NCBI RefSeq assembly: GCF_012516435.1
Contig: NZ_CP051216.1
Coordinates: 3,223,669-3,287,668 of the forward strand
DNA from: Pseudodesulfovibrio sp. zrk46
GTDB taxonomy: Bacteria > Desulfobacterota > Desulfovibrionia > Desulfovibrionales > Desulfovibrionaceae
Direction of reading: 5' to 3'
DNA: 64,000 nucleotides
The position numbers were made by a program, and so were the translations under genes. Shown piece by piece: positions 55,205 to 64,000 of this stretch. Each line of letters begins with the position of its first letter. The stretch's first letter is position 1. The notes beneath the pieces were generated by a model. It ran no database searches. It was given only the letters and a program-made list of their open reading frames with translations, and was not told where the DNA came from.

Positions 55205-56092
55205 ATGAACACCTCATTAGAATGCATGCCATGTTTTATGAAGATGGCACTCAGGGAAGCTCGGCTTGCCTGTCCTGACGATGAAGCTAAGCATTACGAA
55301 ATATTAGTGACTTGGGGGCGTATGCTGGGTGAACTAGACCTTAGTTCTCCTCCACCTGCTATTGCTCGACACTTAACAGAAATGATTCGCGAGCAAACGG
55401 AGTGTGGTGATCTCTACTATGATGATAAGCAGGCGGCCAATGTTCGTGTTATGGAACTCTTGCCCAGTTTAAAGCAGTTGGTTGAGGCAGAGCGGGCTAA
55501 GCCAAAAGGCGACCCCATTGCCTTGAGTTTGGAACTGGCAATAATCGGTAACTATATTGATCGTGGCATTGATCTGGATGTAGATTGGGAGGCTGAATTG
55601 GCGAATGTTTCGGAATCACTCCCTGATGATGTCTTATCTGAGTTTAAAGCCAAACTTCTCCCTGGCGCGAATATTCTTATCCTGGGTGATAATACAGGGG
55701 AAATTGTTCTTGATATGTTGCTTGTTGAAGAGTTGCAGAAAAAAAAGTGCGACGTCACCTATGCTGTGCGTTCAAAGCCTGTAATTAATGATTGTACTTA
55801 TACTGATGCTGAAATGGTTGGCATGACTAAATTATGCCGAGTTGTGGAAAGCGGTGTTGATACTCCTGGCACAGTATTGAACAGATGCTTGCCAGAGTTC
55901 ATAGATCGGATGAAAGATGCTGATTTAATTATCAGCAAAGGCCAAGGCAACTTTGAGGCTCTTGAGGGTAACTGGCCTGAGATATTTTGTGCATTTAAAG
56001 TAAAGTGTAGACGAGTTGCGAAGGATTCTGGGTTAGATTTGAATAGTTCGGCATTTTATATCACCCAGAAGGACGGAGAAAGTTGCAGGTAG
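55205..56092 (+). CDS. DUF89/ARMT1-like damage-control phosphatase family protein
   Basis: The 295-aa protein matches the small DUF89 family: the N-terminal C-x-x-C (ECMPCFMKMALREA), the metal-site motif GDNTGEIVLDML, RSKPVINDCTYTDA and ISKGQGNFEAL. DUF89 proteins are metal-dependent phosphatases acting on damaged sugar phosphates or related metabolites. The frame is open to 55121, but the ATG at 55205 has an AGGA site and family-like start. It sits in a lipid A/envelope operon, where its substrate is unknown. Confidence 0.9.
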   Translation: MNTSLECMPCFMKMALREARLACPDDEAKHYEILVTWGRMLGELDLSSPPPAIARHLTEMIREQTECGDLYYDDKQAANVRVMELLPSLKQLVEAERAKPKGDPIALSLELAIIGNYIDRGIDLDVDWEAELANVSESLPDDVLSEFKAKLLPGANILILGDNTGEIVLDMLLVEELQKKKCDVTYAVRSKPVINDCTYTDAEMVGMTKLCRVVESGVDTPGTVLNRCLPEFIDRMKDADLIISKGQGNFEALEGNWPEIFCAFKVKCRRVAKDSGLDLNSSAFYITQKDGESCR

Positions 56093-56094
56093 AT

Positions 56095-59000
56095 ATGGTC
56101 AGACGCTCTCTGGTCTTATTTTTGGAGTTCTGTGCCATTGTTATTGTTGTACTGGCGATATTTCTCTTTTGGGCATCATATTATGTTGATACTGACGAAT
56201 TCCGAGAGCGATTCGTCGGCATGCTGGAACAGGTGACAGGTGAAAAGGTAACCTTGGAAGGAGAGTTTAATATTGCTCTGTATCCAACAATATCACTTGA
56301 GATAATTGATTTAGTTGTAGGTGGCGATGGTGATTCTTTGCCTTTGGCGAAGTTCAATAATCTTCAAGTTAGCGCGCGTTTGATGCCCCTTTTATCTGAA
56401 CGTTTGGAGTTACGAACGATTGTTGTTGAGGGCATGGTAGTTAACCTTGTTCTTGGCAGAGATGGAATATTAAATTGGCAGAAGCTAATTGATAATCAAA
56501 TCGCTACTTATTCGAAATATAGTGACAAGAGTGAATCTGCTAGAATTATCTCTTTGGATGGTTTCGAAGTACTTAGTGCTTCAATTGTTTTTCGTGATGA
56601 AAATGATAGTGATGCATATTCGTTCAGTGGTATTGAACTGAGAACTGGAGAGATTGCGCCAGGGAATGATATTTCTTTTTCAGCCAAAAGTAACTTCTCT
56701 TGGCAAAATGGTGCCGTAAAGTCTGATTTCATTTTGAAAGGAGTGTTGGATTTCAGTCAGAATGGACATATTCTTTTAACAGATTCAAATATTTATGCGT
56801 CTGTTGGGGGAGATTTTCTACCAGAGGGGGCTAACCCTGGTGAGATAACAGCTAGTCTTGTTGTGGATGGAGATAAACGTTCTATATTCTTGGATGATGT
56901 CCGTATGCGTTTTCTTGGTGTGCGTGCAGAAGCCAGTCTCAAGAGTGGTGATTGGGAAGATAATTTATCAGCTCAAGGGCATATCAAAGTTAGATCATTT
57001 GTGCCTGCAGACATCCTATTGAGGTACTTTCCAAACATTCCTATTTCGGAGATCAAAGGGCTGCAGAGCAGCTCTTTTACCAGTTTTTTTAAGGTGAATG
57101 ACACCGGCATAGAACTAAATCAATTACAAGCCATAGTGGATGACATCTCTGTTCAAGGTCATTTTAAAATTGAGGACTTTCAACATCCGAAAAGTTCATT
57201 CTCTTTGAGAGCTACTGATGTTGATCTTGATCGTTATCTTCCATTGTTTAGAACTGGAACTCCATTTGTTTGGGGTGATTTTTACTTGTCTTTTTGGGAA
57301 CAATTTAATGGGAATGGCAATGTCTTAGCGAGTAGCTTTACTGTTTTGGATCAAAAGCTGACGAATGTAAGACTAACGGTTGATACGGAGAGTGATGCGA
57401 TAAAGGCTGATGTGGTCGCTGGCTTTCATGGGGTTAGGGATTTATCTGGAAATGCTGAGTTTCGAGTTGGGGTAAATGAGAACGGCAAAGTACCAACATT
57501 TGCCGCAAACATGTCGTTAAGGGCAAAGTCTTCTCAAGAAGGTTTTCCTAATGTCGACACGGGAACGTTGACTGTGAGAGGTGAGGGGAGTGTTGGTCTG
57601 ACTCTAAGCGTTGAGCGGATGGATTGTCCCCCTTCAGAACGCTCAATCGGTGTACTTAGACATCTTAGTGGTGACGTTGAATTAGTGTTGGGGAATGGAG
57701 AGATTGACTACATACACGATGGTATCATGTATGCTTATCCATATACCTCATTAGATCTTGTGACTAAATTTATGCCTCGAAATGGAAATGGGACTGAGCA
57801 TTTTGAATTTGATACAAACGTTAGTGTAAAGAGTCTTGGGACAAAGCGAGTAAGGAATTTTTCGGCTTCCTTGAGTGGCCCAATTAGTACATCGGTAGAG
57901 CGCAATTACCTGATGAGCCGTGGCCTGTTGGCGAAAACTAATATTTCTGGACCGTTATTTTCTGCACAGAATAGTCGTTTTAATGGGAGTGGATTGATCC
58001 GTTTTGATACCGATGAGAATCGGTTCGATGCTAGCGAAATAACTGTACGCACCCTTGAGACGACTATTCGTGGAAATTCTCAGTTTAGCAAGAGTAATGG
58101 TACGGTGACAGGCAAAGGTCGCTTGGAAATTCCCAACGCTAATGTGCGACGTATGATCTTTTTACTTTCCAAATTTGCAATAAAAACAAAGGATCCAAAG
58201 GCATTATCCTCGGCTAGTTTGCAAGCTGATTTTATTGTTAATGATACAGAATTTCGTCTTACCAATCTTGAAGGGCAACTGGATGGTATGACATTCAATG
58301 GTAACGTCGTTGGGCATGGACTCAAGAATCCTATGCTGGCATTTTCTTTGGCTGCTGGTTCTTTTGATCTCGACCGTTATCTTCCTCCGTCACGTTCTCT
58401 ATCCATCAAAGGCAGGCGAGAAGAAAACGTTCTTCCAAAAGCTCCACCAGTAGATTTGCCACTAACCTTTTTGCGCATGTTGCGACTTAATGGAAAGGCA
58501 TGGTTTGAAGAATTTAAGTTGGCGAAAATTCGTGCTCGTGGTTTATCTGCAGTTGTGGAGGCTGATGATGGCAGGATTCATATTTCCAAGGCAACAGGAA
58601 AGGTTCATGGTGGTGCTTTAACCGCTGATTGGACAGGTAAAGTTGGGAAGAATAATTTGTCCACTCATCTTGTGTTGCATGTTGAGGATCTTCAATCTGG
58701 TAGTCTTCTAAAAGATATGTTTAGTCGAGAATATATTCGTGGAGAGGGAGATATTGATTTCGACTTGATCAGTTTTGGTAGGACTGATGATGAAATTGTT
58801 GCCAATCTTGATGGTAAGGCGTGGGCTAGAATTAGAAATGGTTCCTTCAAATTTACTGGATATGATAAACCTGCATCCAAAGTCTCTAGGCATAATGATA
58901 CAATGCTGCCTTCTCCCAAAGAAGTGGAACGACGAACCAGTTTTCATAAAGCGGTTGGCGAGTTTACTGTAAAGAAGGGGAGCTTTAAAATCGATAAGTT

Positions 59001-59247
59001 CCGTTTAGAAGCTCCACCAGTATTACAGTCCTATGGGCAAGGTTATTTTAGTTTGCCTGATAATATCATAGATATGACGATAAGAAATGACTTTGTCGTC
59101 GTTCCAAGTGTTACCCTGCAGTTGCAGGGTAAACTGAGTGATCCGAAGGTTCATATACCAACAGGTGAGATTTTAGATAAGACTGTCCGAAACATTTTGA
59201 GCCTCCCTGAGAAATCTTTCAATTTTCTTCGAGACCTTTTTCAATAG
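56095..59247 (+). CDS. AsmA-family inner-membrane protein
   Basis: The 1050-aa protein has one N-terminal helix (SLVLFLEFCAIVIVVLAIFLFW) followed by a long periplasmic AsmA/TamB-like beta-rich domain starting YYVDTDEFRERFVGMLEQVTG. The AsmA C-terminal domain (GEGDIDFDLISFGRTDDEI, LNGKAWFEEFKL) is recognisable. Such proteins bridge the periplasm and carry phospholipids toward the outer membrane. A TTG at 56083 is possible, but the ATG at 56095 lies just after the DUF89 stop with an AGGT site. Confidence 0.92.
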   Translation: MVRRSLVLFLEFCAIVIVVLAIFLFWASYYVDTDEFRERFVGMLEQVTGEKVTLEGEFNIALYPTISLEIIDLVVGGDGDSLPLAKFNNLQVSARLMPLLSERLELRTIVVEGMVVNLVLGRDGILNWQKLIDNQIATYSKYSDKSESARIISLDGFEVLSASIVFRDENDSDAYSFSGIELRTGEIAPGNDISFSAKSNFSWQNGAVKSDFILKGVLDFSQNGHILLTDSNIYASVGGDFLPEGANPGEITASLVVDGDKRSIFLDDVRMRFLGVRAEASLKSGDWEDNLSAQGHIKVRSFVPADILLRYFPNIPISEIKGLQSSSFTSFFKVNDTGIELNQLQAIVDDISVQGHFKIEDFQHPKSSFSLRATDVDLDRYLPLFRTGTPFVWGDFYLSFWEQFNGNGNVLASSFTVLDQKLTNVRLTVDTESDAIKADVVAGFHGVRDLSGNAEFRVGVNENGKVPTFAANMSLRAKSSQEGFPNVDTGTLTVRGEGSVGLTLSVERMDCPPSERSIGVLRHLSGDVELVLGNGEIDYIHDGIMYAYPYTSLDLVTKFMPRNGNGTEHFEFDTNVSVKSLGTKRVRNFSASLSGPISTSVERNYLMSRGLLAKTNISGPLFSAQNSRFNGSGLIRFDTDENRFDASEITVRTLETTIRGNSQFSKSNGTVTGKGRLEIPNANVRRMIFLLSKFAIKTKDPKALSSASLQADFIVNDTEFRLTNLEGQLDGMTFNGNVVGHGLKNPMLAFSLAAGSFDLDRYLPPSRSLSIKGRREENVLPKAPPVDLPLTFLRMLRLNGKAWFEEFKLAKIRARGLSAVVEADDGRIHISKATGKVHGGALTADWTGKVGKNNLSTHLVLHVEDLQSGSLLKDMFSREYIRGEGDIDFDLISFGRTDDEIVANLDGKAWARIRNGSFKFTGYDKPASKVSRHNDTMLPSPKEVERRTSFHKAVGEFTVKKGSFKIDKFRLEAPPVLQSYGQGYFSLPDNIIDMTIRNDFVVVPSVTLQLQGKLSDPKVHIPTGEILDKTVRNILSLPEKSFNFLRDLFQ

Positions 59248-59325
59248 CCAATATCTTGCCTGAATACGAAGCAATGATGTAAGTTCAATAGTGCTAATTC
59301 TATGACTTTCTGAAATGGAGTGATT

Positions 59326-60705
59326 ATGACACCAGCCAAAATCGTGAAGACCAAGTTGGATTTCAAGCAACACTTTTCAGAGAGTATCTGGAAGCGGAAT
59401 GCTCCAGGCACACCTCTTCATATCAAGATTTGGCGTGGTGCATGTCGCTTGAGCTATCTAATCGGTTTTGGCTTTTTTAAAGATCAGTGCATCATTCGTG
59501 CGGCAGCCCTAACGTTTACTACGATTCTCTCTATAGTGCCATTTCTGGCCGTTGCTTTTTCTATCTCCAAAGGGTTTGGATTACAAAATTCTGAAATGAT
59601 GCGAGAGTGGGTGCTTCGATTGACCACAGGTCGACCTGAAGTTGCTGATAAAATCATCGAGTATATCGACCGCACTAACGTTCAGGCTTTGGGGTGGGTT
59701 GGAGTTGCTACTCTACTTTTCACAGTGCTGTCCCTTATTGGTACGATTGAAAAAGCTTTCAATACCATTTGGCATGTACAGAAAGGACGATCCACTTGGC
59801 GTAAAGTCACGGATTTTTTCCCTGTTATCGTTTTTGGTCCGATTATATTGTTTGTAGCATCCAGTTTTAACGTCAGCCTTCAGCAGCAAGAAATTGTGGC
59901 TCAAGTCCTGAGTGTTGAGGCTATTGGTTATCTTGAAGCAATGTTTCTCAAGATGACTCCTTACATGCTAATCATCTTCGCCTTTTCTATGATGTATGCT
60001 TTCATTCCTTATGTGCGTGTGAAATTTAGCTCAGCGTTAATTGGAGGGATGGTCGGCGGCATCCTGTGGCAGCTTGCTCAGTGGGGATATATCCACTGGC
60101 AAATCGGTGCAGCCAAGTACAATGCCATTTATGGAAGTTTTGCTCAATTTCCCGTCTTACTTATGTGGATTTACATAAGTTGGGTGATTGTGCTGCTTGG
60201 TGCAGAGGTAAGCTACTCGTGGCAGAATATTAATTCGTTTGTAAAACAAAGGTACTTTGGAGAAGCAACGCCATTTGAGCGTCAAAAGATAGCAGTGCTA
60301 ATGATGATTGTTTTGACAAAGAGATTTCATAGGGGGCAGCAGTTGCCTTCAGTTGAAGAAATATCAGATGGCCTCATGGCCCCAACTTCACTGGTCTCTG
60401 ACCTTTTTATACTGCTTCAGAAGGCTGGATACACGGTTCTTACCGAAAATCAAGAGCAAGAGGTTTATGCTCCTGCGAGAGCCTTAGACAAGGTGCGAAT
60501 TCTTGAAATTATTCGGGTTGTGAATATGGATGCTGATAATCGGGTATTTCAAGAGTTTGCTGAAAAATTCGGTTTTCTTGATAAGCTGTTTGAAAAACTT
60601 GGTGAAGCCACAATGGGGAGTGAAGCCAACATGACGTTGCTGGAATGTGCTGAGAAATACCCAGCTTATGTGCTTGATATCATTCCAGAGGAGGATGCTT
60701 TTTAA
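59326..60705 (+). CDS. YihY/BrkB-family inner-membrane protein
   Basis: The 459-aa protein has six membrane helices of the YihY (UPF0761) family, starting CIIRAAALTFTTILSIVPFLA and including YGSFAQFPVLLMWIYISWVIVLLGAEVSY. A cytoplasmic C-terminal domain of about 170 residues with a winged-helix-like segment follows. Family function is unsettled; the older RNase BN label is wrong. The ATG at 59326 has a GGAG site. Its stop overlaps the convergent DUF218 gene by 4 bases. Confidence 0.92.
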   Translation: MTPAKIVKTKLDFKQHFSESIWKRNAPGTPLHIKIWRGACRLSYLIGFGFFKDQCIIRAAALTFTTILSIVPFLAVAFSISKGFGLQNSEMMREWVLRLTTGRPEVADKIIEYIDRTNVQALGWVGVATLLFTVLSLIGTIEKAFNTIWHVQKGRSTWRKVTDFFPVIVFGPIILFVASSFNVSLQQQEIVAQVLSVEAIGYLEAMFLKMTPYMLIIFAFSMMYAFIPYVRVKFSSALIGGMVGGILWQLAQWGYIHWQIGAAKYNAIYGSFAQFPVLLMWIYISWVIVLLGAEVSYSWQNINSFVKQRYFGEATPFERQKIAVLMMIVLTKRFHRGQQLPSVEEISDGLMAPTSLVSDLFILLQKAGYTVLTENQEQEVYAPARALDKVRILEIIRVVNMDADNRVFQEFAEKFGFLDKLFEKLGEATMGSEANMTLLECAEKYPAYVLDIIPEEDAF

Positions 60706-61352
60706 GTGGCTTCATCGGTGGAGCGAAATACACCACCCAATAGATAGTGGAGTGTCTTGGCGAATTCCATGACTAATGTTTGCGCAGAAATCTGATCCGT
60801 CCACCATTTCTTTTTGAAAGATCCAATCTCGGTCGATGCTACAACTATATCGCAATCGGGGAGTATTTCCATAAAGATCATTTTGGCCCGCCGTGCGTGG
60901 TAGGGGGAGGTTACAATAAGCAGGCGTTTGTTTTTGCCTTTCAGATGCTTTTTAAGTGCCTCAGCCTCTTCCATTGTGCTGATATGGCCATGCCCAAATT
61001 CCTCTAATTGAATATTATTTATTCCCAGCAAAGGGATAAGCCTACTATAATACTCTTCGCGGGAATAATTGGGATACCCCATTTCCCAATGCAGTTGCTG
61101 TAAAGGACTCGGTGGTCGCTTTAAGGCATTACTGATTAGGATGATAGGGGCATACCCTTGTTTGTAGAATTCGATGGCCTTGAGCATCCGGTGTTGGTCG
61201 CCAGCAAGTGGTAGAATATAGTCTGCCTTGATAGGGCTATCATTAACTTTCATCCAACTTCCAGCGAAAGCGAGAAGAATAAATGTGGCAAGCGCGCCGA
61301 GTATTGTCAGCGCGCCGACCATTTGAAGTATCAATCGGATGAGCTTGCCCAT
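60702..61352 (-). CDS. DUF218 (YdcF/SanA-like) membrane-anchored protein
   Basis: The 216-aa protein has an N-terminal membrane helix (VGALTILGALATFILLAF) and a periplasmic DUF218 domain (YILPLAGDQHRMLKAIEFYKQG, IILISNALKRPPSP, RLLIVTSPYHARRAKMIF). DUF218 proteins such as ElyC and SanA act in envelope maintenance. It follows tgt by 3 bases. Confidence 0.9.
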   Translation of the reverse strand: MGKLIRLILQMVGALTILGALATFILLAFAGSWMKVNDSPIKADYILPLAGDQHRMLKAIEFYKQGYAPIILISNALKRPPSPLQQLHWEMGYPNYSREEYYSRLIPLLGINNIQLEEFGHGHISTMEEAEALKKHLKGKNKRLLIVTSPYHARRAKMIFMEILPDCDIVVASTEIGSFKKKWWTDQISAQTLVMEFAKTLHYLLGGVFRSTDEAT

Positions 61353-61355
61353 ACT

Positions 61356-62474
61356 CTATTTGGGGGCGTATGCCGCTTCATATTTGGCTTTGAGTTCGGC
61401 AAAGGAGCCTTTCTCAATCGCTGCCCGAACCTGTTTCATAAGGTCTAGATAGAAGTACAGGTTGTGATAGGTGTTCAGCCTGTACGAGAGCAACTCTTTG
61501 GCTTGATATAAGTGTCGCAGGTACGCTTTGGTGAAGTTGCGGCAAGTGTAACAGTTGCAGTTGGCATCAAGTGGAGAGTCGTCCTCCGCGTATTCGGCGC
61601 GTTTTATATTGATCTTACCCTGCGAGGTAAAAAGAGTGCCGTTGCGTGCGTTGCGGGAGGGGAGTACGCAGTCAAACATGTCTACGCCGGCGGAAACTCC
61701 TTCTAGTAGATCGAGTGGGGTTCCAACCCCCATGAGATAGCGAGGCTTTTCTTCCGGCATTTTGGGCGTTATGTGGTGCAGAATTTCATACATCTCCTCA
61801 GAAGATTCCCCAACGGATAGACCGCCAATGGCAAAGCCTTCGAAATCAATTTCGCGAAGTTGCTCAAGGCTCTTCTCGCGCAGGTCCTTGTAGAAACCTC
61901 CCTGGACAATTCCAAACATGATTTGGCCGCCGCTGCCCTTTGGGTAGTGTTCACGGCAACGTTTGGCCCAGCGGGTAGTCATCTCCAGCGATTTGTTAGT
62001 GTAGTCTTTGTCTGCGCCGTAACCAACGCATTCATCCAGCACCATCATAATGTCGGAACCGAGGTTCTTCTGGATGTCGATAGCCTTTTCTGGTGAAAAG
62101 AAATGTTTGGAGCCGTCAATGTAAGAGCGGAACTCAACGCCTTCTTCGGTGAGCTTACGAATTTCCTTGAGGCTGAATACCTGAAAGCCACCGGAATCTG
62201 TGAGAATAGGGCGTTTCCAATTGGAAAAATTGTGTAGACCGCCACGTCGTGCAACCAGATCGTCTCCAGGACGTAGATAGAGGTGGTAGGTGTTGCCTAG
62301 GATGATCTGTGCGTCCATTTCCTCAAGGTCCAAGGGCGTCAGACTCTTGACTGTTCCCTGTGTGCCTACAGGCATGAAAATTGGGGTCTGGATATCGCCA
62401 TGGGCAGTGCTAAGGGTGGCACGGCGCGCGTGGCCGTCAGTACAGTGGACTTTGAATTCACCGGGGGTACTCAT
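61356..62474 (-). CDS. tgt: tRNA-guanine transglycosylase
   Basis: The 372-aa enzyme exchanges guanine-34 for preQ1 in tRNAs with GUN anticodons, including the tRNA-Asn genes in this window. It has [12 protein letters not shown] with a catalytic Asp, GIVQGG, and the zinc site [20 protein letters not shown]. The start directly follows the nth stop. Confidence 0.97.
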   Translation of the reverse strand: MSTPGEFKVHCTDGHARRATLSTAHGDIQTPIFMPVGTQGTVKSLTPLDLEEMDAQIILGNTYHLYLRPGDDLVARRGGLHNFSNWKRPILTDSGGFQVFSLKEIRKLTEEGVEFRSYIDGSKHFFSPEKAIDIQKNLGSDIMMVLDECVGYGADKDYTNKSLEMTTRWAKRCREHYPKGSGGQIMFGIVQGGFYKDLREKSLEQLREIDFEGFAIGGLSVGESSEEMYEILHHITPKMPEEKPRYLMGVGTPLDLLEGVSAGVDMFDCVLPSRNARNGTLFTSQGKINIKRAEYAEDDSPLDANCNCYTCRNFTKAYLRHLYQAKELLSYRLNTYHNLYFYLDLMKQVRAAIEKGSFAELKAKYEAAYAPK

Positions 62475-63110
62475 TTATTTAACTCCCTTTTTCGGGCAGA
62501 TGTCGTTTAATTCGCACTCGTCACATTTTGGCTTGCGGGCAGGGCAGACCTCCCGACCAAAGAAAACGAGATAATGATTGATGTCTCCCCATGCCTCTTG
62601 GGGATACAGGGGGATGAGGTCCTTTTCCACCTGATTGGGATCAGTTTTGGAAGTCAATCCCATACGGAAAGCGAGGCGTTTCACATGAGTGTCTACGGCA
62701 ATGCCTTCATTTATGTTGAAGGCGTTGGCCAGAACGATGCTTGCCGTTTTACGGGCTACGCCGCCCAAAGTAATCAATTCGGCCATGGATTTTGGCACTT
62801 CACCATCATACACTTCCATGATGCGGTTTGCAGCTGCCTTAATATTTTTAGCCTTGTTGCGGAAGAATCCGGTGGAACGAACCACTTCTTCAATTTGGGT
62901 GACGTCGGCATCAGCCGCGTCTTTAATAGAGGGCCAGCGCTCGAAAAAGACCGGGGTTACCATATTGACCCTTTCATCCGTACATTGCGCGGACAGGGCG
63001 GTTGCCACCAAAAGTTCCCAAGGTGTGGACCAGGTTAAGGCCGGTTCCGGGAAGGGATATCGTTTTGCCAAACGATCGTAGATTTCGATAGCGCGTTCTT
63101 TCTTTTTCAT
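62475..63110 (-). CDS. nth: Endonuclease III
   Basis: The 211-aa DNA glycosylase/AP lyase removes oxidised pyrimidines. It has the helix-hairpin-helix LGGVARKTASIVLANAF with the catalytic Lys, the catalytic Asp in VDTHVKRLA, and the C-terminal [4Fe-4S] motif CPARKPKCDECELNDIC. First gene of the nth-tgt-DUF218 operon. Confidence 0.97.
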   Translation of the reverse strand: MKKKERAIEIYDRLAKRYPFPEPALTWSTPWELLVATALSAQCTDERVNMVTPVFFERWPSIKDAADADVTQIEEVVRSTGFFRNKAKNIKAAANRIMEVYDGEVPKSMAELITLGGVARKTASIVLANAFNINEGIAVDTHVKRLAFRMGLTSKTDPNQVEKDLIPLYPQEAWGDINHYLVFFGREVCPARKPKCDECELNDICPKKGVK

Positions 63111-63243
63111 ATTCTCTCCAAAGTGTGCGGGCTTTGGTTAGCACCACTCAGATAGAGTCTCAAGTCACAAATATTCTGGATAGTCGTTGCGTTGGTCATG
63201 GAAGCATGTATCATTTCCATATTGATTATCAAGGAGAGATATC

Positions 63244-63558
63244 ATGACGAAAATGTTCGTGTATATGACGTGTGAAACTGAAAAGGAAGCTGAATGCATC
63301 GGAACCGTCTTGGTTGAACGTCGCTTGGCTGCATGTATCAATATTATTTATGGTATGAAAACTATGTATTGGTGGGAGGGCAAAGTGGAGACGGCTAACG
63401 AGGTCGTACTTATTGCCAAGACCAAGTCGAGCCTAGTCGGCGAGTTGACTGAAGCAGTAAAGGCAATTCACAGCTATGACGTCCCTTGCATAGCCGCTTT
63501 GCCCATACAGGGCGGGAATCCAGATTTTCTTGCTTGGATCGTGCAGGAGACAAAGTAG
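63244..63558 (+). CDS. cutA: CutA-family divalent-cation-tolerance protein
   Basis: The 104-aa protein matches CutA1 (MTCETEKEAECIGTVLVERR, AACINIIYGMKTMYWWEGKV, VPCIAALPIQGGNPDFLAWI). CutA forms very stable trimers; its role in metal tolerance is uncertain. An AAGGAG site precedes the ATG. It is divergent from nth. Confidence 0.95.
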   Translation: MTKMFVYMTCETEKEAECIGTVLVERRLAACINIIYGMKTMYWWEGKVETANEVVLIAKTKSSLVGELTEAVKAIHSYDVPCIAALPIQGGNPDFLAWIVQETK

Positions 63559-63636
63559 CTGTAGCAGGTTCCGTTGACTCTAAAGGCGCAACCCTTTACT
63601 CTCACGGCCAATAAAACGGAATCTTCAGGAGGAAGA

Positions 63637-64000
63637 ATGCAAATCTATATTTCTGGGTCTCTTGCCTTTGATCGCATCATGACCTTTCCCGACAAATTTT
63701 CCAACCATATCCTTCCGGATAAAATTCATATTTTGAATGTTTGCTTCTTAGTGGATGGCATGTCCGAACGCTTTGGCGGTACGGGTGGTAACATTGCTTA
63801 TAATTTGGCCTTGCTGGGCGAAAAGCCTATTTTGCTTAGTCAGGTCGGTAAAGATTTCGCATCGTATGATACTTGGCTGCAGAAACACGGTATCACCGTC
63901 GAAGGAATCCGTACCGTTGAACAGGAATTCACAGCTGGGGCCTACATCACTACTGATCAGTCGGATAACCAGATTACCGGTTTCAATCCTGGTGCGATGA
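63637..64000 (+). CDS. PfkB-family sugar/nucleoside kinase, N-terminal part (cut by window end)
   Basis: The ATG at 63637 has an AGGAGGAAGA site and the frame stays open to the edge (121 codons). The visible part starts MQIYISGSLAFDRIMTFP and has the substrate-binding GGTGGNIAYNLALLGEKP and SQVGKDFASYDTWLQKHGI. It is PfkB-type and looks most like bacterial adenosine kinases of the mycobacterial kind. The catalytic half lies outside the window, so the substrate is tentative. Confidence 0.88.
   Translation, partial: MQIYISGSLAFDRIMTFPDKFSNHILPDKIHILNVCFLVDGMSERFGGTGGNIAYNLALLGEKPILLSQVGKDFASYDTWLQKHGITVEGIRTVEQEFTAGAYITTDQSDNQITGFNPGAM

Noticed and set aside
55087-55278. 63-codon frame between lpxI and the DUF89 gene
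   Set aside because: It overlaps the DUF89 gene start in another frame and has no ribosome site or protein-like pattern.
63755-64000. 81-codon frame at the window end
   Set aside because: It is out of frame with the PfkB-type gene starting at 63637, which has a strong ribosome site and clear family motifs.

Overview
The window reads as a chromosomal segment of a Gram-negative sulfate-reducing bacterium of the Desulfovibrio group (Desulfovibrionaceae-like, probably marine). This is inferred from content: a Tat-exported periplasmic [FeFe]-hydrogenase HydAB with its own maturation operon, a second cytoplasmic [FeFe]-hydrogenase, TRAP transport of small carboxylates, many two-component and chemotaxis proteins, and a complete lipid A/outer-membrane assembly operon. 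I see no insertion sequence, prophage or CRISPR array. Gene density is high and most genes lie in compact operons.

Layout. (1) 1-2140: the 3' end of a PAS-type sensor kinase and its sigma54-dependent response regulator. (2) 2177-14484: an [FeFe]-hydrogenase island. The minus-strand maturation operon runs TM1266-like regulator, hydG, aspA, an unknown 194-aa protein, hydE, hydF. It starts from a recognisable promoter and a structured leader RNA that ends in an intrinsic terminator. Upstream on the same strand is periplasmic hydAB. Divergent from hydA is a two-gene operon: a protein joining a NuoF-type FeS domain to a GltD-like flavoprotein, then a cytoplasmic multi-cluster [FeFe]-hydrogenase. 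(3) 15017-21464: a compact nine-gene N-type ATPase operon (atpDCQRBEFAG) without a delta gene. (4) 22124-28607: a DctPQM TRAP transporter, a LytS/LytR two-component pair and an AEC-family carrier, followed by tRNA-Pro. (5) 29068-36531: a chemotaxis operon cheB, HEAT-repeat protein, cheR, cheY, cheA. (6) 36603-43942: an MBL/rhodanese protein, a membrane-anchored unknown, a Na/Pi-cotransporter-family protein, and an HlyD/ABC-2 exporter. (7) 44063-44942: a 54-codon membrane-protein gene and three tRNA-Asn genes, each with its own promoter and terminator. (8) 45145-59247: lysS, lolC, lolD, bamA, skp, lpxD, fabZ, lpxA, lpxI, a DUF89 protein and an AsmA-like protein. (9) 59326-64000: a YihY/BrkB membrane protein, the minus-strand operon nth-tgt-DUF218, cutA, and the start of a PfkB-family (adenosine-kinase-like) gene.

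How the parts fit. HydE, HydF and HydG build the H-cluster used by both hydrogenases. The periplasmic enzyme should handle H2 on the outside; the cytoplasmic one probably couples H2 to NAD(P)H and perhaps ferredoxin through the GltD-like partner. The leader RNA upstream of the maturation genes looks like a cis-regulatory switch I cannot assign to a known class, and it is the best candidate here for something undescribed. The TRAP transporter beside a LytS-type sensor suggests sensing and uptake of a lactate/pyruvate-like acid, which would suit this metabolism.
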